A stretch of 64,000 bases of DNA from Arsukibacterium ikkense (GTDB lineage Bacteria > Pseudomonadota > Gammaproteobacteria > Enterobacterales > Alteromonadaceae). Made by a program: the position numbers and the translations under genes. The notes beneath the pieces were generated by a model. That model was not told the DNA's origin. It did no database searches and worked only from the letters and a program-made list of their open reading frames with translations. How positions within the stretch are numbered: position 1 is the stretch's first letter; the number at the start of each line of letters is the position of its first letter. Of the stretch, positions 34,530 through 43,488 are shown in pieces. The stretch is taken from assembly GCF_000987775.1 (NCBI RefSeq), contig NZ_LAHO01000016.1:1-64000 (forward strand), given 5' to 3'.

Positions 34530-35867
34530 TTAGCCTTCCTTCTGGATGGTCGTCAAGCAGTTGCGCAGAATAGTACCGTAGTCGTATTTACCAGGGCATA
34601 CAAAGGTACACAATGACAAATCTTCTTCGTCTAACTCCAGGCAACCCAGGGTTTGGGCGCTGTCGGTATCACCGGAAACCAGGTCCCGTAACAACAACGT
34701 TGGCAATACGTCCAGCGGCATTACCCGCTCATAATTACCAATTGGCACCATAGCCCGCGCTGAGCCGTTAGTGGTGGTTGTCATATTGAACAGGCGCTTC
34801 GGGCTCAGATGTGACAAGTATGCACGGGTAACCGAAAATTTAGTGGCACCGGGGGCTATCCAACCTAAAAACTCTTTGTCATAACCCTCGGCCAGCACCG
34901 ACACCTGATTATGGTAACGGCCTAAATAACCATGTACACCATGGGCACTGCTACCAGCCAACACTGAGCCTGAAATTATACGGTTTTTACCGTCATTAAG
35001 TTCATCGTTGGTCAGCTCTGCCAAAGAAGCACCCAGCACAGTTTTCACCAGCCGTGGCGTTTTCACTACAGGACCGGCCAAAGCAACAACCCGGTTAGCA
35101 TCCAGCTCGCCTGTCAAAAACAGCTTCGCCATGGCAATCACATCCTGATAACCAATATGCCATACCACTTTTTTCATGCTGACTGGTTCTAAGAAGTGAA
35201 TATGAGTACCTACTAAGCCTGCCGGATGCGGGCCATCAAACTCAGCAACTTCTACCGCTGAACTGGCCGGTAACTGGCTGCCAGCTTTCTTGCTCAGAAA
35301 TACTTTGCCATCGGTCAGCTTGCTTAACAACGTCAGGCCCTGAGTAAAGGCTTCCGCTTCTGCATTAATAATTACCGTAGGGTCAGCGGCTAATGGATTA
35401 GTATCCATCGCATTGACAAAAATGGCACGAGGCTGGCTGTCAGTGGCTGGGATCTGGCTGAACGGCCGGGTGCGCAAGGCAGTCCACAAGCCCGAGTCAA
35501 GCAGATTCTGGGTGACTTGCTCGCGGCTTAAGCCTGCCAGCTGATCACTGCTATAACGGGTGAACTGCTCAGCATCATTACCACTAACGGCAATAACCAC
35601 TGATTGCAGTACGCGCTTAGCACCACGATTAATTTCTTTGACCGTACCCGCAAGCGGCGCGGTAAATTTAACGCCAGGGTTTTTCTTGTCTTCGAAAAGC
35701 ACCTGACCTTTTTTTACCGTATCACCTACTTCGACTGACATTGTCGGACGCATGCCCACATACTCTTCACCTAAAACGGCGACGGTAGTAATGGCATTAC
35801 CCGTACTGATCTCTTGTTTAGGACTGCCTGCAAGGGGAATGTCCAAGCCTTTTTTGAGTTTTATCAT
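34530..35867 (-). CDS. nqrA: Na+-NQR subunit A
   Basis: The 445-residue peripheral subunit carries ubiquinone contacts of the complex. [14 protein letters not shown] is the family N-terminus and fixes the start at 35867 rather than four codons upstream. Biotinyl-lipoyl-like [20 protein letters not shown] follows at about residue 45, and a C-terminal region ends in [12 protein letters not shown]. It is the first gene of nqrABCDEF-apbE-nqrM; a promoter candidate lies 135 bases upstream. Confidence 0.98.
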   Translation of the reverse strand: MIKLKKGLDIPLAGSPKQEISTGNAITTVAVLGEEYVGMRPTMSVEVGDTVKKGQVLFEDKKNPGVKFTAPLAGTVKEINRGAKRVLQSVVIAVSGNDAEQFTRYSSDQLAGLSREQVTQNLLDSGLWTALRTRPFSQIPATDSQPRAIFVNAMDTNPLAADPTVIINAEAEAFTQGLTLLSKLTDGKVFLSKKAGSQLPASSAVEVAEFDGPHPAGLVGTHIHFLEPVSMKKVVWHIGYQDVIAMAKLFLTGELDANRVVALAGPVVKTPRLVKTVLGASLAELTNDELNDGKNRIISGSVLAGSSAHGVHGYLGRYHNQVSVLAEGYDKEFLGWIAPGATKFSVTRAYLSHLSPKRLFNMTTTTNGSARAMVPIGNYERVMPLDVLPTLLLRDLVSGDTDSAQTLGCLELDEEDLSLCTFVCPGKYDYGTILRNCLTTIQKEG

Positions 35868-36001
35868 ACGTACTTGCACTACTATTTTGAGAAGAAACCG
35901 GGTCTAGTTTTTCAGCTGCAGCCAGTGCAGCACACCTGATTATACTAATATAACCCCCGCAGCGATTATTTTTTAATCAGATACACGTATTAAAGTCGCG
36001 A

Positions 36002-36030
36002 ATTCTAGCATTAAAGCCAGCCGCTATCCA
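36002..36030 (-). promoter_or_regulatory. Candidate promoter of the nqr operon
   Basis: In the 334-base gap between nqrA and fabV, the minus strand has TGGATA (36030-36025), a 17-base spacer, then TAGAAT (36007-36002) preceded by TGC, an extended -10. Downstream an imperfect AT palindrome (TTATATTAGTATAA) could be an operator. I saw no ORF or RNA gene in the rest of the gap. Confidence 0.5.
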
Positions 36031-36160
36031 TGGTACAGCGAAAAATTCTCTGCAAAATCATTGAACCCTGACCAGCGAATTTGGTCAGCTGGCACCAGCC
36101 AATTTCACTGCTGAAGTACCCACTTGATTGGGATAGCGCGGCGCAGTGCTAAAACAAGCG

Positions 36161-36187
36161 CAAACAAAAGCCACCAGTTGGCGGCTT
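36161..36187 (-). terminator. Terminator after fabV
   Basis: On the minus strand, AAGCCGCC and GGTGGCTT (36187-36180 and 36175-36168) pair with one wobble around AACT, followed by TTGTTTG. It is 15 bases beyond the fabV stop codon. Confidence 0.75.
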
Positions 36188-36201
36188 GTCAATACGACTA
36201 A

Positions 36202-37395
36202 TTAGTTAGCAAGATTTGCCAAGGGTACCTGCGCCGCAACGTCGGCATCGTAGTCAACCCCGTGAAAACCAAAACCAAATAAATGTAAAAATTCAGTATG
36301 GTAGCCATCATAGTCGGTCAGGCTGTCAATGGTGTCAGTGCTTACCTGATCCCACAGCGCGGCCACTTTATCCTGTACGTTATCAGCCAGCTCTTTGCCG
36401 TCCATCCGTAAGCGGCCGCCATCGTCCAGCAAAGGCGTGTCGCTGTACAAGCCAAGACGGAATAAGCCGTTAATTTGCTCAATACAGCCTTCATGGCTGC
36501 CCTGCTCTTTCATCACCCGGTATAACAAGGAAATATACAGTGGCATAATGGGGATAGCAGAACTGGCCTGGGTCACCAGCGCTTTGAGTGATGCCACATA
36601 GGCTTTAGCTTTAACGTCGCTAAGTTTGCTGCGGATGGCACCGGCAGCCCGATCTAAATCTTCTTTGGCCCGGCCAATAGTCGCTTTACCATAAATGGGC
36701 CAGGTCAGCTTTTTACCAATATAGGTGTAAGCTACCGTCTGGCAGTTATCGGCCAGTACGCCGGCAGCATGCAGTTGATCTAACCAACGCTCCCAATCTT
36801 CACCGCCCATTACTTTAACGGTATTGAAGATTTCATCGTCATTGGCCGGCTCTACCGACACTTCTTCAATTTCGCGCTTAGTGGTGTTCAGGTTTTTGGC
36901 TGTATAGGCTTGGCCTATCGGCTTTAAAACTGAACTATACACTTCACCGCTAACCGGATCTTTACGCCGTGGTGCCGCCAGGCTATAGACGACTAAGTCA
37001 ATTTTGCCCATGTCGCTGCGGATCAGGTTAATCGCTTCGGCTTTTAGCTCATCAGTAAAAGCATCACCATTCAGGTGTTTATTCCATAAACCTTCAGTGG
37101 CAGCAGCTTGCTCAAAGGCTGCGGTGTTGTACCAGCCGGCAGATCCTGTTTTGCTGTCAGTAGGCGCTTTTTCAAAAAAGATACCTAAGGTGTTTGCACC
37201 TGAGCCAAAGGCGGCAGTAATTCTTGACGCCAGGCCATAACCGGTTGACGCCCCGATAACCAACACATTTTTCGGACCATTGGTGACCGGCCCCTGCTGC
37301 TTAACATAGTCAATTTGCTGTTTAACATTCTCAGCACAGCCTACCGGATGCGCATTAGTACAGATAAAACCACGAATTTTCGGTTGAATAACCAT
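36202..37395 (-). CDS. fabV: Enoyl-ACP reductase FabV (trans-2-enoyl-CoA reductase family)
   Basis: FabV reduces enoyl-ACP with NADH in fatty acid elongation and is poorly inhibited by triclosan compared with FabI. The 397-residue protein starts MVIQPKIRGFICTNAHPVGC and has the nucleotide-binding LVIGASTGYGLASRI. The long Tyr-x8-Lys catalytic region lies in YTYIGKKLTWPIYGK, and RLRMDGKELADNVQ and GFGFHGVDYDADV end the family signature. It is monocistronic, with its own terminator, between bolA and the nqr operon. Confidence 0.97.
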   Translation of the reverse strand: MVIQPKIRGFICTNAHPVGCAENVKQQIDYVKQQGPVTNGPKNVLVIGASTGYGLASRITAAFGSGANTLGIFFEKAPTDSKTGSAGWYNTAAFEQAAATEGLWNKHLNGDAFTDELKAEAINLIRSDMGKIDLVVYSLAAPRRKDPVSGEVYSSVLKPIGQAYTAKNLNTTKREIEEVSVEPANDDEIFNTVKVMGGEDWERWLDQLHAAGVLADNCQTVAYTYIGKKLTWPIYGKATIGRAKEDLDRAAGAIRSKLSDVKAKAYVASLKALVTQASSAIPIMPLYISLLYRVMKEQGSHEGCIEQINGLFRLGLYSDTPLLDDGGRLRMDGKELADNVQDKVAALWDQVSTDTIDSLTDYDGYHTEFLHLFGFGFHGVDYDADVAAQVPLANLAN

Positions 37396-37522
37396 ATGAA
37401 GTCCTGCTGTTAGCTCGCTAAAAAATTACGCTAGTGTAAAACTTTAACGCAGAAAACAGGTCTGATCAGCCTGTTTATTTCATTTGCGCGCAAATTAGCC
37501 AGATAAATCTAGTCAGACAACC

Positions 37523-37855
37523 CTAAAACAGGGCTTTATCGGTTTTGCTACCACCAAAACATTTCGGTGAGGCCGGTGGTTTCTCTGCATAGTATTCGTA
37601 CCATTCAGACGGGGTATAGGTGTGCAAAGCCAGCGCATGAATTTTTTCAGCTAACTCTTCGGCCACAATGGCATTCACTGCCCGATGGCGCTGCAATAAA
37701 CGCATACCGTCAAAAGCCGGTGTCACAATTACCACCTTAAAATGCGATTCAGAGCCGGCCGGTACGTTATGGTTGCCACTTTCGTTGATCACTTCTAAAA
37801 ACACCGGCTCAAAGGCGTTCAGTAATTTTTGTTCTATAGCGGTATGAATTAACAT
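37523..37855 (-). CDS. bolA: BolA-family protein
   Basis: The 110-residue protein has the BolA fold: AFEPVFLEVINESGNHNVPAGSESHFKVVIV, read in parts, then RHRAVNAIVAEEL and IHALALHTYTPSEW. BolA acts with monothiol glutaredoxins in iron trafficking and has been linked to morphology and biofilm control. An ATG three codons upstream is in frame, but AGGGA is best spaced for the ATG at 37855. Confidence 0.95.
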   Translation of the reverse strand: MLIHTAIEQKLLNAFEPVFLEVINESGNHNVPAGSESHFKVVIVTPAFDGMRLLQRHRAVNAIVAEELAEKIHALALHTYTPSEWYEYYAEKPPASPKCFGGSKTDKALF

Positions 37856-37984
37856 GGTTCTCATTCCCTGACGTGAGATATAAACTGATCTTAGTTAAGC
37901 AGACCGTTGTTGTCGCCTGCTTTTTCAGGCTTGGGTTAACACCGCCAGCTAACAAACTGGCAGCCTTACTAAAAATAGTTTTGT

Positions 37985-38608
37985 CTAACAAACTGGCGTT
38001 ATATATCTAAAAGTAAGGTTAAGCCGTGGCGCAGCCACCCGACGTTGCTTGGGCAGGCTATGCTGCCAGTGCTGCTGACAGGCACCGGCCATCAGTAATA
38101 AACTGCCATTGTCCAGTTGCAATTGCAGCCGATGGCTCAGGGTTCTATGCCTGAGGTCAAACCGGCGGCTCGCGCCTAAACTGAGTGAAGCAATAAGCGG
38201 CGCCATACCTAGTTCCGGTTCATCATCCGCATGCCAGCCCATATGGTCCTGACCATTTGCATACAGATTAAGCAATACGCAATTAAAAGCACTGGTAGTC
38301 GCATCACTTACCTGCTGACAAAGCTGCTGCACGGCTGGGTGCCAGGGCGTTGGCTCAAAGCGCACACCAGAATATTGATAACTGCAATGGGACTCGCCCA
38401 TCCAGACCTGCTGGCGTGGGATCTTGACGGTTTTGCCGTAAATACGGATTTGCTCCTGGCGCCAGGCTAATTCAGCAATAAGCCGGGTTTGCAACGCGTG
38501 GCTTGCATCAGCGTTTAACCAGCCTGGCCAAAGCGTCAACGCTGCATCAGGCAATAAAAAGTGCTGTGCAACCGCTTTGCGGTTGTCGCTCTGCGTCTGG
38601 CGTGTCAA
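37985..38608 (-). CDS. alkB: AlkB-family 2-oxoglutarate/Fe(II) dioxygenase
   Basis: The 207-residue protein removes alkyl groups from DNA or RNA bases by oxidation. The iron site is visible as WHADDE (HxD) and QHSLPK, and RLNLTFRYI carries the 2-oxoglutarate-binding arginine. NLYANGQDHMGWH is typical of the ALKBH2-like bacterial subgroup, shorter at the N-terminus than E. coli AlkB. The start is TTG with AGAGAG upstream; no ATG is available nearby. It is divergent from rlmG with only 32 bases between. Confidence 0.9.
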   Translation of the reverse strand: MTRQTQSDNRKAVAQHFLLPDAALTLWPGWLNADASHALQTRLIAELAWRQEQIRIYGKTVKIPRQQVWMGESHCSYQYSGVRFEPTPWHPAVQQLCQQVSDATTSAFNCVLLNLYANGQDHMGWHADDEPELGMAPLIASLSLGASRRFDLRHRTLSHRLQLQLDNGSLLLMAGACQQHWQHSLPKQRRVAAPRLNLTFRYITPVC

Positions 38609-38640
38609 AATGCGGCTCTCTCTGCTAAGACGTTGTTGCT

Positions 38641-39795
38641 ATGAATACCCAATTTCAGTTCGGTCAGATCAATCTGACACTCCAGCGCTGGCCACTCAAT
38701 CAACCGAATCGCAGTTTGCAAGCCTGGGACGCCGCCGATGAGCTGCTTATAGATGCAGCGAACAGCGCGATTAACGAATACCAACAAGCACATGCTACCA
38801 CACCGCAGTTACTGATCATTAATGACAGCTTTGGTGCGCTATCCTGTGCGTTGGCGCACTGCCCGCAAGTCAGCAGTACTGATTCTTACCTGGCAAAGCA
38901 AGCAATCGCACACAACCGGGCAGCTAATGCCCTGGACAGCCAGCCGCTGGTAAGTTATGACAGTGTAACCCCGTTGCCGGCCACCGCGGATATAGTGTTA
39001 CTGAAGCTGCCCAATAACCATAGTTATCTGAGTTTTATTTTAAGCCAGCTGGCCGCAGTGGTGAATAGCAGCACTGTCATTCTGGCAGCAGCTAAAGCCA
39101 AAGATATTAACCGCAATGTGCTGGACATGTTCGATAAGCAACTGGGTCAGGCCCAGGCGTCTCTCACGGTAAAAAAATGCCGGTTAATCCGCTGTCAGGC
39201 CGGTCCTGCTAAAACGCAGCCACTATTCCCATTGCAATGGCCACTGGAAGAATCCGGCTTTATCTTAGTTAATCATGCTAATGTTTTCGCGCGGGAAAAG
39301 TTAGATTTAGGTGCGCGTTTTTTGCTACAGCATCTGCCGCAGGACACCGCAGGCCAGCTTATAATCGATTTAGGCTGTGGTAATGGTGTATTGGGGCTGA
39401 CCATGCTAAAGCAGCAGCCAGACATGCATATGGTGTTTACGGATGAGTCTTATATGGCAGTGGCATCGGCTAAAGCCAATGTTGAACTGAACATCCCGCA
39501 GTGCCTGGCGAGTGCCGAATTTATCGTGGATGACTGCCTGGCCAGCCAACCCGATCAAACGGCTGATCAGATTATTTGTAACCCGCCTTTTCATCAGCAA
39601 CAGACAGTTACGACGCATATCGCCACCCAAATGTTTGCCGAGGCTAAACGGGTATTGAAACGCGGTGGCCGCTTGCGTATTGTGGCTAACCGTCACCTGA
39701 ATTATCAGCAGCAACTGCAGCGGTTATTTGGCCACTGCCAACAGTTAGCCGCAAATCCAAAGTTTGTAATACTAGAAGCCATTAAAAGGAGCTAA
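38641..39795 (+). CDS. rlmG: 23S rRNA (guanine-1835-N2)-methyltransferase RlmG
   Basis: RlmG methylates G1835 of 23S rRNA. The 384-residue protein has an N-terminal inactive methyltransferase-like half (about 1-195) and a C-terminal active half with LIIDLGCGNGVLGL for SAM binding and the catalytic IICNPPFHQ motif. It is divergent from alkB and followed after 4 bases by yajG. Confidence 0.95.
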   Translation: MNTQFQFGQINLTLQRWPLNQPNRSLQAWDAADELLIDAANSAINEYQQAHATTPQLLIINDSFGALSCALAHCPQVSSTDSYLAKQAIAHNRAANALDSQPLVSYDSVTPLPATADIVLLKLPNNHSYLSFILSQLAAVVNSSTVILAAAKAKDINRNVLDMFDKQLGQAQASLTVKKCRLIRCQAGPAKTQPLFPLQWPLEESGFILVNHANVFAREKLDLGARFLLQHLPQDTAGQLIIDLGCGNGVLGLTMLKQQPDMHMVFTDESYMAVASAKANVELNIPQCLASAEFIVDDCLASQPDQTADQIICNPPFHQQQTVTTHIATQMFAEAKRVLKRGGRLRIVANRHLNYQQQLQRLFGHCQQLAANPKFVILEAIKRS

Positions 39796-39799
39796 GCCG

Positions 39800-40351
39800 A
39801 TGCGAACTGTGTTGCTGTGTTTATTCTTGCTGGCCGGATGCGCCAGTAAGCCGCCAATGTTAATTGTCAGCCCGCAAGTATTCTGGCCACAGGCGCCGTC
39901 CCTGGCGCAAAGCACATTCAGCTTTTACCTGCTTGATCACCGTTCAAGCCTGAATACCCTGGTTATTCAACGGGGTAATAAAAGCGATGGTTACGCCACC
40001 GCCAATGATCTCAGAGCAGAACTGGAACAAACTGTAGCAGATGCACTGCGTGCCCGCGGTGCCAATGTCAGTAGCCAGAGTCAACGCTCACTAACCATTC
40101 AGATTAATCAGTTACAGGCCCGGGTCAATCAACGGCCACTCGATCATGAAGTCGTTAACCAGGTAACAATGACAGTGCTGGTGCAAAATAACGGTAATAG
40201 CTTTTCTAAAGCTTACAGTGGCGACAGCCGGGTAATAGCGCCATTGCGAGCCGATATCGCCGTGATTGAACGCGAGTTAAGGGTGCTGACCGAACAGGTG
40301 CTTACCGACCTGTTAGGTGACGACAGCTGGCAAACCTTTATTAGGAGATAA
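39800..40351 (+). CDS. yajG: YajG-family lipoprotein
   Basis: The 183-residue protein has a lipoprotein signal with lipobox LLAGCAS (Cys at about residue 14). A domain typical of the YajG family follows (PQVFWPQAPSLAQSTFS, TLVIQRGNKS, and a repeated strand pattern ending EQVLTDLL). Its role is unknown; in E. coli yajG lies beside bolA and ampG, and here both are also nearby. A cyclophilin gene starts 5 bases after its stop. Confidence 0.9.
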   Translation: MRTVLLCLFLLAGCASKPPMLIVSPQVFWPQAPSLAQSTFSFYLLDHRSSLNTLVIQRGNKSDGYATANDLRAELEQTVADALRARGANVSSQSQRSLTIQINQLQARVNQRPLDHEVVNQVTMTVLVQNNGNSFSKAYSGDSRVIAPLRADIAVIERELRVLTEQVLTDLLGDDSWQTFIRR

Positions 40352-40355
40352 GACA

Positions 40356-40937
40356 ATGCGTGTATTGTTAGCTTTTCTGGTAGCGCTGTGGGTGTTGCCG
40401 TTACAGGCCGGCCAGTTTATGCAGCCCAATAATCTGTTCCCAAGGGTTGAACTGGACACCACCGCCGGCATTATAGTGCTGGAGCTGGATCGCAGCCGCG
40501 CACCGCTTACCGTCAATAACTTTCTAAGTTATGTAAAACGTAACGCCTACAATAATACCGTATTTCATCGGCTAATCGCCGGTTTTGTGGTGCAAGGTGG
40601 CGGCTACAACATGCAATTTAAAGAGATTGAACAAGGTAAAGCTATCTTTAACGAGTCAGGCAACGGTCTGAAAAACCAATATGGCAGCATTGCTATGGCC
40701 AGACTATCTGACCCACACAGTGCCAGTAGCCAGTTTTATATTAACCTCGCCGACAACAACAGCCTCGATCCCGGCTCGCGCTGGGGCTATGCCGTATTTG
40801 GTCAGGTGGTCAGTGGCTTTGACGTGCTGGATAAAATCAATGCATTGGAAACCGAAACCAGTGAACAGCTCGGTTGGCCTGACGTACCAAGCCAGCCGCT
40901 GCTATTAAAAACGGTGCGCCTGCTGCCAAGCGAGTAA
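40356..40937 (+). CDS. Periplasmic cyclophilin-type peptidyl-prolyl isomerase
   Basis: The 193-residue protein has a signal peptide (about 1-19, ending PLQA) and a bacterial cyclophilin domain: TTAGIIVLELDRSRAPLTVNNFL, the catalytic arginine in FHRLIAGFVVQGGG, and SQFYINLADNNSLD. GYAVFGQVVSGFDVLDKI closes the domain. AGGAGA inside the end of yajG precedes its ATG. It is PpiA-like in location and size. Confidence 0.93.
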   Translation: MRVLLAFLVALWVLPLQAGQFMQPNNLFPRVELDTTAGIIVLELDRSRAPLTVNNFLSYVKRNAYNNTVFHRLIAGFVVQGGGYNMQFKEIEQGKAIFNESGNGLKNQYGSIAMARLSDPHSASSQFYINLADNNSLDPGSRWGYAVFGQVVSGFDVLDKINALETETSEQLGWPDVPSQPLLLKTVRLLPSE

Positions 40938-40991
40938 AACCGGCTATACTTGCCTTAATTGTTGGCCCTTTTGCAACAGTTAAGGCAGACC

Positions 40992-41312
40992 ATGACAGAA
41001 CGATTTATCGAACTTAAATCTCAGCAACTGGTGTACTACGTATCCCGGTTTTTACGCGGTCGGCTTGCCCACAGCGAATTACATTTGTTTGTCTGGGATA
41101 CTCTGGAAGAATGGTCGCAATTTCAAATGCGGGCAGGCGCTCCCGGCAGCTTACGAGAGTGGGTATTCTGGCATCTGCTGCATGAACTGGAATTCTGGTC
41201 TGCCCATAGCTTGCGGCATAACCGCCAGCTGCGCAGAAATATTCAGGATTGCCTGTGTTTTTTGCGCGGTAAAGGCCATTGCCCGCTGGATTGTATTGGT
41301 GTCAGACCTTAA
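40992..41312 (+). CDS. Unnamed aromatic-rich helical protein
   Basis: I do not recognise this 106-residue protein. It is strongly helical and rich in Trp, His, Arg and Leu (LFVWDTLEEWSQ, REWVFWHLLHELEFWSAHSLRH), with a C-terminal pair of cysteines (GKGHCPLDC) and another in QDCLCF, a possible metal site. There is no signal peptide or membrane segment. The chosen ATG (40992) is preceded by AAGGCAG; an in-frame ATG 11 codons upstream lies in the cyclophilin terminal spacer. It is in the yajG-cyclophilin-ampG run, so it may be co-transcribed. Confidence 0.72.
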   Translation: MTERFIELKSQQLVYYVSRFLRGRLAHSELHLFVWDTLEEWSQFQMRAGAPGSLREWVFWHLLHELEFWSAHSLRHNRQLRRNIQDCLCFLRGKGHCPLDCIGVRP

Positions 41313-41375
41313 TCACTTGACCTGAATTATCAGCAAGGTAAGCTTGCACACAGCTTTCCTGACCGGATATATTCT

Positions 41376-42716
41376 TTGACTTCTTATTTTTGCTGGCTGT
41401 CTGGCCTGGGTATTTATTTCCAACGCCGGGTGCTGAGTATCTTCGTTTTGGGTTTCTCCAGTGGTTTGCCGCTGATGCTGGTTTTCGGCGTGTTATCGTT
41501 TTGGTTGCGTGAAGCAGAAGTATCACGTGCAGACATTGGTTACTTTAGTTGGGTGGCTTTAGCCTATGCAATAAAATGGTTGTGGTCGCCGTTAGCGGAT
41601 CACCTGAAAATTCCGCTGTTACACAAACTCCTGGGCAGAAGACGCAGCTGGCTGCTTACCTCGCAGGTTTTAGTTACTTTTGCCATTTGTAGTATTGCCC
41701 TGACCGATCCACAACAGAATTTGGCACTGATGGCCACGCTGGCAGTGATACTGGCATTTGCCTCTGCAACTCAGGATATTAATGTTGATGCTTTTCGTAT
41801 CGAAAGTGCTGAGGTTGAACTCCAGGCAGCCCTTGCTGCTGCCTATCTTTCAGGCTACCGGTTAGCGATGATTCTGGCGTCAGCCGGTACCCTGTGGTTA
41901 GCCGCTATATTCTCTGATGGTTCAGCGTATGATTTAGCTGGCTGGCAGCAAGCGTACCTGGTTATGGGGCTCTGTATGTTACCTGGCATCGCAACGACGT
42001 TACTTTGCAAAGAACCGGAAAGTGGCCTGAAGCAACAGCAATTTATTGAGGGTACGCTAGTTCAACGTTTTGTTGCCTGGCTGAAACAAGCTGTAGTGGC
42101 CCCTTTTACTGATTTTTTCGAACGCTATAAGTGGCATGCTTTACTTATTCTGGCACTGATAGCCTGTTATCGAATTTCAGATGTGGTGATGGGCGTAATG
42201 GCCAATGCTTTTTATGTGGACATGGGCTATAGCAAAGAAGAAGTTGCCAGCGTCTCTAAAATTTTCGGGGTAATCATGACGTTGGTTGGCGCAGCCCTTG
42301 GCGGCGTGCTGATTAATCAGTTTGGCGTTATCAAGGTGTTATTTGTCGGCGCCCTGTTAAGCGCGATAACAAATATCTTGTTTTCCGCATTAAGCCATAT
42401 TGGATACGATTTGATGTGGCTGACACTGGTTATCTCGGCCGACAACTTAAGTGCAGGTATTGCCACCAGCGCCTTCATTGCGTATTTATCGTCTTTAGTT
42501 AATTTAGCATTCACCGCAACGCAATATGCCATGTTTAGTTCATTAATGCTGCTTTTACCAAAGTTTACCGGTGGTTTCTCCGGGCAATGGGTTGACCAGC
42601 TAGGTTACAGCAATTTCTTTATAATGACGGCGGTAATGGGCATTCCAGCACTGGTATTAATCATTGTACTGGCAAGAGTTAAAGAACTGGCACCCAATAA
42701 AAAAGCCGCTGATTAG
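41376..42716 (+). CDS. ampG: Muropeptide permease AmpG (MFS)
   Basis: AmpG imports anhydro-muropeptides for peptidoglycan recycling and AmpC induction. The 446-residue protein has the N-terminal block LGFSSGLPLMLVFGVLSFW, the loop KWLWSPLADH and RRRSWLLTSQ, and about 12-14 membrane segments. Translation appears to begin at TTG (41376), since no ATG lies before the first conserved helix. Its stop codon is inside the loop of a terminator. Confidence 0.92.
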   Translation: MTSYFCWLSGLGIYFQRRVLSIFVLGFSSGLPLMLVFGVLSFWLREAEVSRADIGYFSWVALAYAIKWLWSPLADHLKIPLLHKLLGRRRSWLLTSQVLVTFAICSIALTDPQQNLALMATLAVILAFASATQDINVDAFRIESAEVELQAALAAAYLSGYRLAMILASAGTLWLAAIFSDGSAYDLAGWQQAYLVMGLCMLPGIATTLLCKEPESGLKQQQFIEGTLVQRFVAWLKQAVVAPFTDFFERYKWHALLILALIACYRISDVVMGVMANAFYVDMGYSKEEVASVSKIFGVIMTLVGAALGGVLINQFGVIKVLFVGALLSAITNILFSALSHIGYDLMWLTLVISADNLSAGIATSAFIAYLSSLVNLAFTATQYAMFSSLMLLLPKFTGGFSGQWVDQLGYSNFFIMTAVMGIPALVLIIVLARVKELAPNKKAAD

Positions 42717-42726
42717 CGGCTTTTTC
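42699..42726. terminator. Bidirectional terminator overlapping the ampG stop
   Basis: AAAAAGCCGCT (42700-42710) and AGCGGCTTTTT (42715-42725) form an 11-base perfect stem with a 4-base loop. It has T-runs on both strands and lies between the convergent ampG and HTH genes. The ampG TAG (42714-42716) is in the loop and right arm. Confidence 0.9.
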
Positions 42727-42738
42727 TGTGGTTTAAAT

Positions 42739-42981
42739 TTAAGCGCTAAGCACTTGCTTTAACCCTTCGGTTGGGTCAACTTCCAATGCCTGACAATAAC
42801 GTACATACTCGATGACGTCTAAGCGGCGTTCCTGGTTTTCAACTTTACCGATAAATGAATGGGGCGTCCCTAAGATTTCAGACAAACTGCGCATAGTGTG
42901 GCCTTTGTCCTGACGTTGTCGCTTTAACCAGACACAAAGACGTTTATTTTCGTCTGAAATTACACTTTTAGTACCTTTCAT
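42739..42981 (-). CDS. Small XRE-family helix-turn-helix protein
   Basis: The 80-residue protein is almost entirely one Cro/C1-type DNA-binding domain (about 12-75, KRQRQDKGHTMRSLSEILGTPHSFIGKVENQERRLDVIEYVRY read in parts). It has no extra sensing domain, like small phage or plasmid repressors and orphan chromosomal regulators. GGGAG precedes the ATG. A palindrome lies in the upstream gap. Its target is unknown. Confidence 0.85.
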   Translation of the reverse strand: MKGTKSVISDENKRLCVWLKRQRQDKGHTMRSLSEILGTPHSFIGKVENQERRLDVIEYVRYCQALEVDPTEGLKQVLSA

Positions 42982-43053
42982 ATTTTTTGTTCTCCCAGCG
43001 TGTTACGCTTTTATTATGATCAACCAGCCTTCCTGCGAAAAAAAATCCAAACC

Positions 43054-43071
43054 TTATTGCCAACGCAATAA
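43054..43071. promoter_or_regulatory. Palindrome in the gap upstream of the HTH gene
   Basis: TTATTGC (43054-43060) and GCAATAA (43065-43071) are perfect inverted repeats around CAAC. It lies between the HTH gene and the divergent small membrane protein gene, where an operator would be expected. No promoter or binding protein can be proved from sequence. Confidence 0.3.
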
Positions 43072-43233
43072 GCAATTTAAAACGGTTAATTAAACCATAG
43101 GATGCGACGAGCGTATAGCTACAAGCGTTAAAAAATGTACAACTACTTTACATCGATAAAAGCAAGCAACGACGCAGCGACCGACATGCGGATTGAAAAC
43201 GGTAATCACTATAGGAATTTTGAGGTTTTAAAA

Positions 43234-43407
43234 ATGGTTAAATTATTGTTTCTAGTACCTTTATTAATGTGTGCCATCTGGTATTTGTATTTGCAGCAAA
43301 ACAACTGGAGCCTGGCACAGGGCAAAAAAGGTTTTATCTACATTATTGCCTTTAACCTTGTCATAGCGCTGGTTTTAACCTTGTTGTTGTTTGCTACCCG
43401 CCAATAA
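43234..43407 (+). CDS. Small two-span membrane protein
   Basis: I do not recognise this 57-residue protein. It has two hydrophobic segments (about 3-21 and 36-54) joined by a polar loop containing GKKG. The reading frame is open 33 codons upstream, but those residues are polar and unlike a protein start, while GAGG precedes the ATG at 43234. A stem-loop follows the gene. It is divergent from the HTH gene. Confidence 0.65.
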   Translation: MVKLLFLVPLLMCAIWYLYLQQNNWSLAQGKKGFIYIIAFNLVIALVLTLLLFATRQ

Positions 43408-43422
43408 GGCAACCAGCAAACG

Positions 43423-43457
43423 TAGAGACGGCTTTGCCGAAAAATCAGCCAAAGCCG
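43423..43457. terminator. Stem-loop between the small membrane gene and erpA
   Basis: AGACGGCTTTG (43423-43433) and CAAAGCCGTCT (43447-43457) pair perfectly around a 13-base loop between two convergent genes. There is no T-run, so it may be a Rho-assisted or weak terminator. Confidence 0.5.
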
Positions 43458-43488
43458 TCTAAAATAATTTACAAAAAAGCCACTTTTT

